Shown piece by piece: positions 59,701 to 64,000 of a stretch of DNA of 64,000 bases. The translations under genes and the position numbers were made by a program. The DNA is taken from contig JANNWG010000035.1 of assembly GCA_031414695.1 (NCBI GenBank), positions 129,470 through 193,469 of the forward strand. Reading direction: 5' to 3'. Below the pieces are notes generated by a model. It did not search any database and was not told where the DNA came from. It worked only from the letters and a program-made list of their open reading frames with translations. Every line of letters starts with the position of its first letter. Positions within the stretch are counted from its first letter, which is position 1. This DNA is from UKL13-2 sp031414695 (lineage in GTDB: Bacteria; Pseudomonadota; Gammaproteobacteria; Burkholderiales; Usitatibacteraceae).

Positions 59701-60765
59701 ACGATCAAAATCACCAAGACCTTGATGATTGATTGGGGCTTCAAATTGCAGCGCGCTGCACATGCGATTGCTAAAAAATTCATGCTGCCGCAGTTGCAGA
59801 CGAAACGACCACCAGCAACCGTCGGCAAGCCACCTGTTAAGGCGCAAATTATTCACTTCATCAATAAACCGATGCCCGGTGGACTGCCGAAAAAAACCGC
59901 ACGTGCGCTGCTCGATATTGAAGACAATAAAATCGTGCCGATTATTCGTGATCCGAAAAAAGCTGCGGTAGATGCAGAAGCGGTATTTTATTTCCCCGGC
60001 TGCGGCTCAGAGCGTTTGTTTGGGCAAGTAGGCCTTGCCACTCAGGCGATGCTATATCACGTTGGCGTGCAAACAGTTTTGCCACCAGGATACCTATGTT
60101 GCGGCTATCCACAAACGGCCTCCGGCAATGCGGATAAAGGCCAAGAAATCATCACCGATAACCGCGTGCTATTCCACCGCTTAGCGAATACGCTGAATTA
60201 TCTCGATATTAAAACAGTCGTGGTTTCATGCGGTACGTGTATGGATCAGTTGCAAAAATATGAATTCGAGAAAATTTTCCCCGGCTGCCGTTTGCTCGAC
60301 ATCCATGAATTTTTGCTCGAGAAAAAAATACAACTTGAAGGTGTAACCGGCGTTCGTTACATGTATCACGACCCATGCCACAGCCCGATGAAAACCTATC
60401 AGCCGATGAAAGTGGTGACTCAACTGATGGGTGAAAACAAGGTTGATGAAAACACCCGCTGCTGCGGTGAATCCGGCACGCTCGCCGTCACGCGCCCTGA
60501 TATTTCTACGCAAGTGCGTTTTCGCAAAGAAGAGGAAATGCGTAAGGGCGCTACATCATTACGTGCAGATGGCTTTCAGGGCGATGTCAAAATTCTCACC
60601 TCGTGCCCGTCATGCTTGCAAGGGTTATCGCGTTTTGATAACGATAGCGGGACGAAGGCAGATTACATCGTGGTCGAGATTGCGAAGCATATATTAGGGC
60701 CAAACTGGATGCGCGAATTTGTCGATAAAGCAAACGCGGGTGGCATTGAGCGGGTGTTGTTGTAG
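56788..60765 (+). CDS. Giant FAD-linked/Fe-S oxidoreductase with DUF3683 N-terminus (D-lactate/glycolate dehydrogenase-like)
   Basis: This 1325-aa single polypeptide joins parts usually found as separate subunits. In order: a DUF3683/DUF3400-type N-terminus ([31 protein letters not shown]), an FAD-binding domain ([39 protein letters not shown], about 210-255), an FAD-oxidase C domain with [14 protein letters not shown] and [12 protein letters not shown], two 4Fe-4S motifs (C857-x2-C-x2-C-x3-C867; C919-x2-C-x2-C-x3-C929) and two CCG domains (C1104-C1105-G and C1225-C1226-G). The composition is like GlcD plus GlcF, or D-lactate dehydrogenase Dld2. I use ATG 56788; an ATG at 56749 and an upstream start at 56698 are less likely. 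Confidence 0.9.
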   Translation: [1325 protein letters not shown]

Positions 60766-60814
60766 TTTGCCGTCCCATGGGTAGGCTAAATATTTTCTAA
60801 AAGCGAAGTTTGAA

Positions 60815-61693
60815 ATGCCTAATCGTTTTGCCGCCCCATTATTGCTATTAATTCTGTTGCTGACTGGCTGTGCGTCGTCCCCAATCATTGCGACTTGGCC
60901 AACTGACGCCACCTTACAAAATGCACGCTATCTGCAGCCATCAGCCGCATTGTCATCAGTCACTGTTACACCCATTGCCGATATTGCTGAGGGCGATTGT
61001 GTGGCAACGGTCGAGTTTTTTAAGCTTACCCAAACATCAGACTCCAGCACACCACTCATTTTTGCTCACGGCTTTTTACGTGAAGTAGCTAGGCATCGAG
61101 ATTGGGCACGGCATGTGGCATCTTGGGGTGTGCCGGTTTATTTGGTGGGTTTATGCAGTGGCGGTTGGGAGCGTGGCGGGGCAAATGTGTTTGCAAAGTT
61201 ATTGCAAAAAACAGCAGATAAATCAGGTGCGTCTAAGGTGATTTACGGTGGCTTTTCGGCGGGTGGTGGGGCTTCTCGCATTGCCACAATACAAGATGCT
61301 AGAGCAGTAGGTTATCTTGGGCTTGACCCAGTCTCACGTGCCGTTTCAACTATGGTGACAACCTTTCCCATGTTTGCATTGTTTGCCCCCAGTGGTAAAT
61401 GCAATGCCAACCAAGTGGGTGTCAATATGTTTCGTCAGGCTGCTGATGCGGTCTATCTTGAAATTGAAAATAGCACGCACTGCCACTTTGAATCGCCGAG
61501 CAATATCCTTTGCTTAGCCGCGTGTGGTGAGCCAACGAGCATCGCTGACTCGCAGCTGTTACGTGATCGTATTGCAGGATTTAGCGTAGCGTACTTGCGT
61601 TGGCGTGCTGGGCTTGATGTCGTTGAGCCTGCAATGTGGCGCGCTACGCTGCCGGGCGTAAAATTATTGTCTTCTTCAATCGCTACAAAATAA
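60815..61693 (+). CDS. Exported alpha/beta-hydrolase-like lipoprotein
   Basis: This is a 292-aa lipoprotein (lipobox LTGC at about residue 19). The hydrolase fold shows LIFAHGFLREVARHRDWARHVASWGVPVYLVGL and the nucleophile elbow YGGFSAGGGASRI. A late H is in ENSTHCHFESPSN, where HCHF could hold the catalytic histidine, and LGLDPVSRA may give the acid. This resembles chlorophyllase or platelet-activating-factor-hydrolase-like folds. It ends 5 bases before the GNAT gene, so both are probably co-transcribed. Confidence 0.82.
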   Translation: MPNRFAAPLLLLILLLTGCASSPIIATWPTDATLQNARYLQPSAALSSVTVTPIADIAEGDCVATVEFFKLTQTSDSSTPLIFAHGFLREVARHRDWARHVASWGVPVYLVGLCSGGWERGGANVFAKLLQKTADKSGASKVIYGGFSAGGGASRIATIQDARAVGYLGLDPVSRAVSTMVTTFPMFALFAPSGKCNANQVGVNMFRQAADAVYLEIENSTHCHFESPSNILCLAACGEPTSIADSQLLRDRIAGFSVAYLRWRAGLDVVEPAMWRATLPGVKLLSSSIATK

Positions 61694-61698
61694 AATTT

Positions 61699-62295
61699 AT
61701 GTCTCCCCCCGCTTGGCCTAAAAATCTGCGCGCTAAACATACGCGTAAAAACCACGCCGCATTTATTGAAAAAATAGAAGTGGCTGCGTCTGCTAATCAA
61801 ACACGCCCGCTGACGCGCGAAGCAGTAGTTAGCATGCGCGAAATTACCAAAGACACGATGCGCGCGGTGATGTTTCTGGATGTATTGGAAGAGCAAGAAG
61901 GCTTAGTTGCACCCAATGCAGTCTCTATTGCACAAGCTTATTTTCATCCCGAAGCATGGTTCCGTGCAATTTATGCGGACGAAACGCCAGTCGGTTTTGC
62001 GATGCTTGAAGATTGGTCGCAAGTCAAACATGTGACACCGCAACTCTACCAAGGCGAGCACTATATTGCGCTCTGGCGATTTATGATTGATGCACGTTAT
62101 CAGCAATTTGGCTATGGCGCACAAGCGCTCAAACTACTCATTGCACACGCCAAATCCATACCCAACGTTAGCGTCATGCTGCTCTCATTTGTGCCTAATG
62201 AAAAAAATCCGGAAGGCTTCTACTTGCGTCATGGATTTGCCCGCACAGGCGAAGAAGACGATGGCGAACTCATCATGGCTTTGCGATTAGTGTAA
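61699..62295 (+). CDS. GNAT-family N-acetyltransferase
   Basis: This is a 198-aa protein. The GNAT domain covers the C-terminal 150 residues: MREITKDTMRAVMFLDVLEEQEGLVAPNAVSIAQAYFHPEAWFRAIYADETPVGFAMLEDW, then YIALWRFMIDARYQQFGYGAQALKLLIAHAKS with the acetyl-CoA loop (QFGYGA), and FYLRHGFARTGE. The Lys/Arg-rich first 50 residues are extra. ATG 61699 is chosen; family members may begin nearer VVSMREITKD. Confidence 0.88.
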   Translation: MSPPAWPKNLRAKHTRKNHAAFIEKIEVAASANQTRPLTREAVVSMREITKDTMRAVMFLDVLEEQEGLVAPNAVSIAQAYFHPEAWFRAIYADETPVGFAMLEDWSQVKHVTPQLYQGEHYIALWRFMIDARYQQFGYGAQALKLLIAHAKSIPNVSVMLLSFVPNEKNPEGFYLRHGFARTGEEDDGELIMALRLV

Positions 62296-62465
62296 TTTTT
62301 TTTGCGTAACAGTATCGCTGTGATATTCAGTTCACATCAGAGTCGTATATTGGTGACTTGCCTATTCGGATTTGATTTAGGTGGTTGTAAGCAGAAATAT
62401 GCCTAAATATTGTTTATATTTTGTCGTCCCGCAGCGTAATCTCTCACTCTCAAAGCGCCTTACCG

Positions 62466-63221
62466 ATGGTTGTTCAGTACATTAAGCCGGTGTTGGCTCC
62501 TGTCCTCATTGCGCAAGCAAAACGTCTGCGCCGGGTCGCGCTCGAATTGCCAGAGCCGTCTGGCCAGCGTCATGGTGTGGCCTCACATGAGGGCGCTTTG
62601 ACTGGCATACGTCCATTATCGCTGCTCATCACAGGCGATTCGTCTGCAGCCGGTGTTGGCGCAAAGACACAAGATGATGCACTAGCAGTACAACTTGCTG
62701 CTGGGCTTGCCCAACGTATTTCGCGCGATGTGCATTGGCATTTGATTGCACAAACTGGGCTAACATCGCGCGGCGTTCTTGAACTACTGCGCGGCCAATC
62801 CTTACCGAGCGTCGATGTTGCCGTCGTCATCGTTGGTGTCAACGATATTACGAATAATGTCGCGGTCGGTCATGGCTTGCGCGCGCGCAACCGCATTGTT
62901 CGCTTGCTGCGCGCACAAACGGGAGCACAGCATATTTTGTTTCCAGGCGTGCCAGCAGTTGAGCGTTTTCCACTGCTGCCGCAGCCACTGGCGTGGTACG
63001 GCGGAGCGGAAGCGCGCCGAAATAATGACCTACAAGCACGCTGGGCTGCACATCCACGCCGCGCGGCATTCGTCACTCACTTGCCGATGGATGGGTTCAC
63101 ACACCCATCGCTGATGGCTGAAGATGGCTTTCATCCTTCACCTAAGCTGTATTCAATGTTGGCGGCCCATTTTGCCGTGCAGCTTGCGCAAAGAGTTGAG
63201 GCGTTAACGTTGCTGGATTGA
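62466..63221 (+). CDS. SGNH/GDSL hydrolase family protein
   Basis: This is an esterase-like protein of 251 aa. The SGNH blocks are visible: block I LLITGDSSAAGVG with the nucleophile Ser, block III VVIVGVNDITNN with Asn, and block V AEDGFHPSPKLY with Asp and His. The block II Gly is probably in LIAQTGLTSRGVLELL. An N-terminal hydrophobic helix (IKPVLAPVLIAQ) may anchor it to the membrane. ATG 62466 is preferred to TTG 62421. Substrate unknown. Confidence 0.88.
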   Translation: MVVQYIKPVLAPVLIAQAKRLRRVALELPEPSGQRHGVASHEGALTGIRPLSLLITGDSSAAGVGAKTQDDALAVQLAAGLAQRISRDVHWHLIAQTGLTSRGVLELLRGQSLPSVDVAVVIVGVNDITNNVAVGHGLRARNRIVRLLRAQTGAQHILFPGVPAVERFPLLPQPLAWYGGAEARRNNDLQARWAAHPRRAAFVTHLPMDGFTHPSLMAEDGFHPSPKLYSMLAAHFAVQLAQRVEALTLLD

Positions 63222-63283
63222 GCTGTTGCAAAAGCCGGTTGGCATATTCTCGACGCGCTAGTGTCTATTTCGCCGCAATCTAG

Positions 63284-63874
63284 TTATTGTTTTAATAGGG
63301 CAACGGTTGCTGCAGCCATCTTCGCCTGTTCGTGTGCCGCATCTGGTACGGTTTGCACGCGCCAGTTAAAGAGACAGCCCCTTGCAGCGGCGTCGCGTTT
63401 TGCCATGTCGAAGAATGTATTGCCGCGCTCAAATCGATTCGCGCCTTGGCGCTTTGCTTCTTTGGTGCGGCGCAGCTGGAAGTGGCTGCTGTCAGTGTCG
63501 GCTTCCCCTAACATTATCGTCATTGATCGGCTATAACCAAGACAAGATGTCATCGCATTTGGCGGCGCGCCCGCTAGACCATATGGATAGTTGGCTCGGG
63601 TTTCGGGCATCATGTACCAGCCAGAATTTGCGGCGTAGGCATGCGTCATACGCATACCCTGCGGCATCAGCATGACCATCCGGTGGGTGAATTGACCACC
63701 TGCAGAGTGCCCATAGAGCATATAGCCGGTGGCCGTCACGCCAGCAGCCTTGCGTACGCGGTCAAATAATTCTTCGATGATAGTGAATGTCCACAATGTA
63801 ATCGGATTTTGTGTCAGCGATTTGCTAATAGTATTGCCTTCTGCATATTTGCTAGACGGATGAGCCTCTTGCAA
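63284..63874 (-). pseudogene. Alpha/beta hydrolase, 5' end lost at an insertion-sequence junction
   Basis: The remaining 196 residues are the C-terminal part of a hydrolase: FDRVRKAAGVTATGYMLYGHSAGGQFTHRMVML holds the nucleophile in GHSAGG, MLGEADTDSS the acid region and VPDAAHEQAKMA the histidine. The upstream strands with the HG oxyanion motif are missing. The frame opens without an ATG (TTG at 63874) and meets foreign-looking sequence at about 63865-63880. The break is best explained by the element that begins there. If the element sits within the gene, the 5' half lies right of the window. Confidence 0.75.
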
Positions 63875-64000
63875 AACCCTAAGGATGTGAACATTTATTT
63901 ACGCAGGGTGCATAAAAAAGAGAGGTGGGCGCAACCATTGCTGGCATGATGCGAGTGTCAAAACAAACATCTGCGCCCACCTATGAATACTACGCAACGT
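63868..64000 (+). mobile_element. Left end of a probable insertion sequence
   Basis: The sequence interrupts the hydrolase gene and leads to a reading frame at ATG 63983 that encodes MNTTQR and runs off the window. An inverted repeat, AGGTGGGCGCA (63923-63933) and TGCGCCCACCT (63972-63982), stands directly before that ATG. Hairpins at this position in IS elements can limit transposase made from outside transcripts. The family cannot be named from this much sequence, and the exact tip is not known. Confidence 0.6.

Overview
The window looks like a chromosomal segment of a free-living betaproteobacterium, probably Burkholderiales-like. This rests on the gene content: a PilU-type twitching ATPase, divergent folB/plsY, a very large DUF3683-type FAD/Fe-S oxidoreductase, a YqjD/YqjE/YqjK-type operon, TRAP transporters and a TonB siderophore receptor. 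No rRNA, tRNA or CRISPR array was seen, so placement below class is inference.

Layout. 0-1.3 kb: pilU. 1.5-5.5 kb: a 5'-truncated RHS/YD-repeat gene with a nucleotidyltransferase-like C-terminal tip and a small downstream gene (candidate immunity). A perfect 36-bp inverted repeat bounds the segment, and a REP-associated Y1 transposase (RAYT) lies beside it. 5.5-6.1 kb: an intact RelB/DinJ-type antitoxin with a decayed yafQ toxin. 6.2-20 kb: mostly housekeeping genes (neutral zinc metallopeptidase, AEC carrier, YeiH family, ogt, xerD, folB, plsY, two convergent exported S9 peptidases, sseA, rdgB-hemW), plus a hicA/hicB pair split by an imperfect palindromic repeat.

20-35 kb: an envelope/general-stress island of mostly small proteins: CsbD, a Cys-rich repeat protein, two response regulators, an AI-2E family permease, an OmpA lipoprotein with its DUF4398 partner, a Crp-like regulator, a beta/gamma-crystallin protein, a NarX-type kinase, DUF1328, a ferritin-like protein, two BON lipoproteins and a yqjDEK-like operon. 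After it come a pseudouridine-synthase homologue that appears to lack the catalytic Asp, and a VF530 protein. 35-39.4 kb: an iron-type operon (TonB receptor, histidine phosphatase, DUF4198 protein) behind a Fur-box-like site.

39.7-61 kb: a carbon-acid oxidation region: GMC oxidoreductase, lutABC with an ion/citrate-type carrier, a TRAP transporter, a 2-hydroxyacid dehydrogenase, a beta-hydroxyacid dehydrogenase, a glutathione transferase and the 1325-aa FAD/Fe-S oxidase. Together these suggest import and oxidation of lactate-like 2-hydroxy acids (inference). The window ends with a lipoprotein hydrolase, a GNAT, an SGNH hydrolase and an alpha/beta hydrolase whose 5' end is missing next to an apparent insertion sequence running off the right edge.

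Dispersed intergenic repeats are prominent: a hairpin family with a CCAATA-like loop, GCCGATG and GCAGAT repeat stems, a GTCATNCCGAG palindrome in two places, and REP/RAYT sequences.
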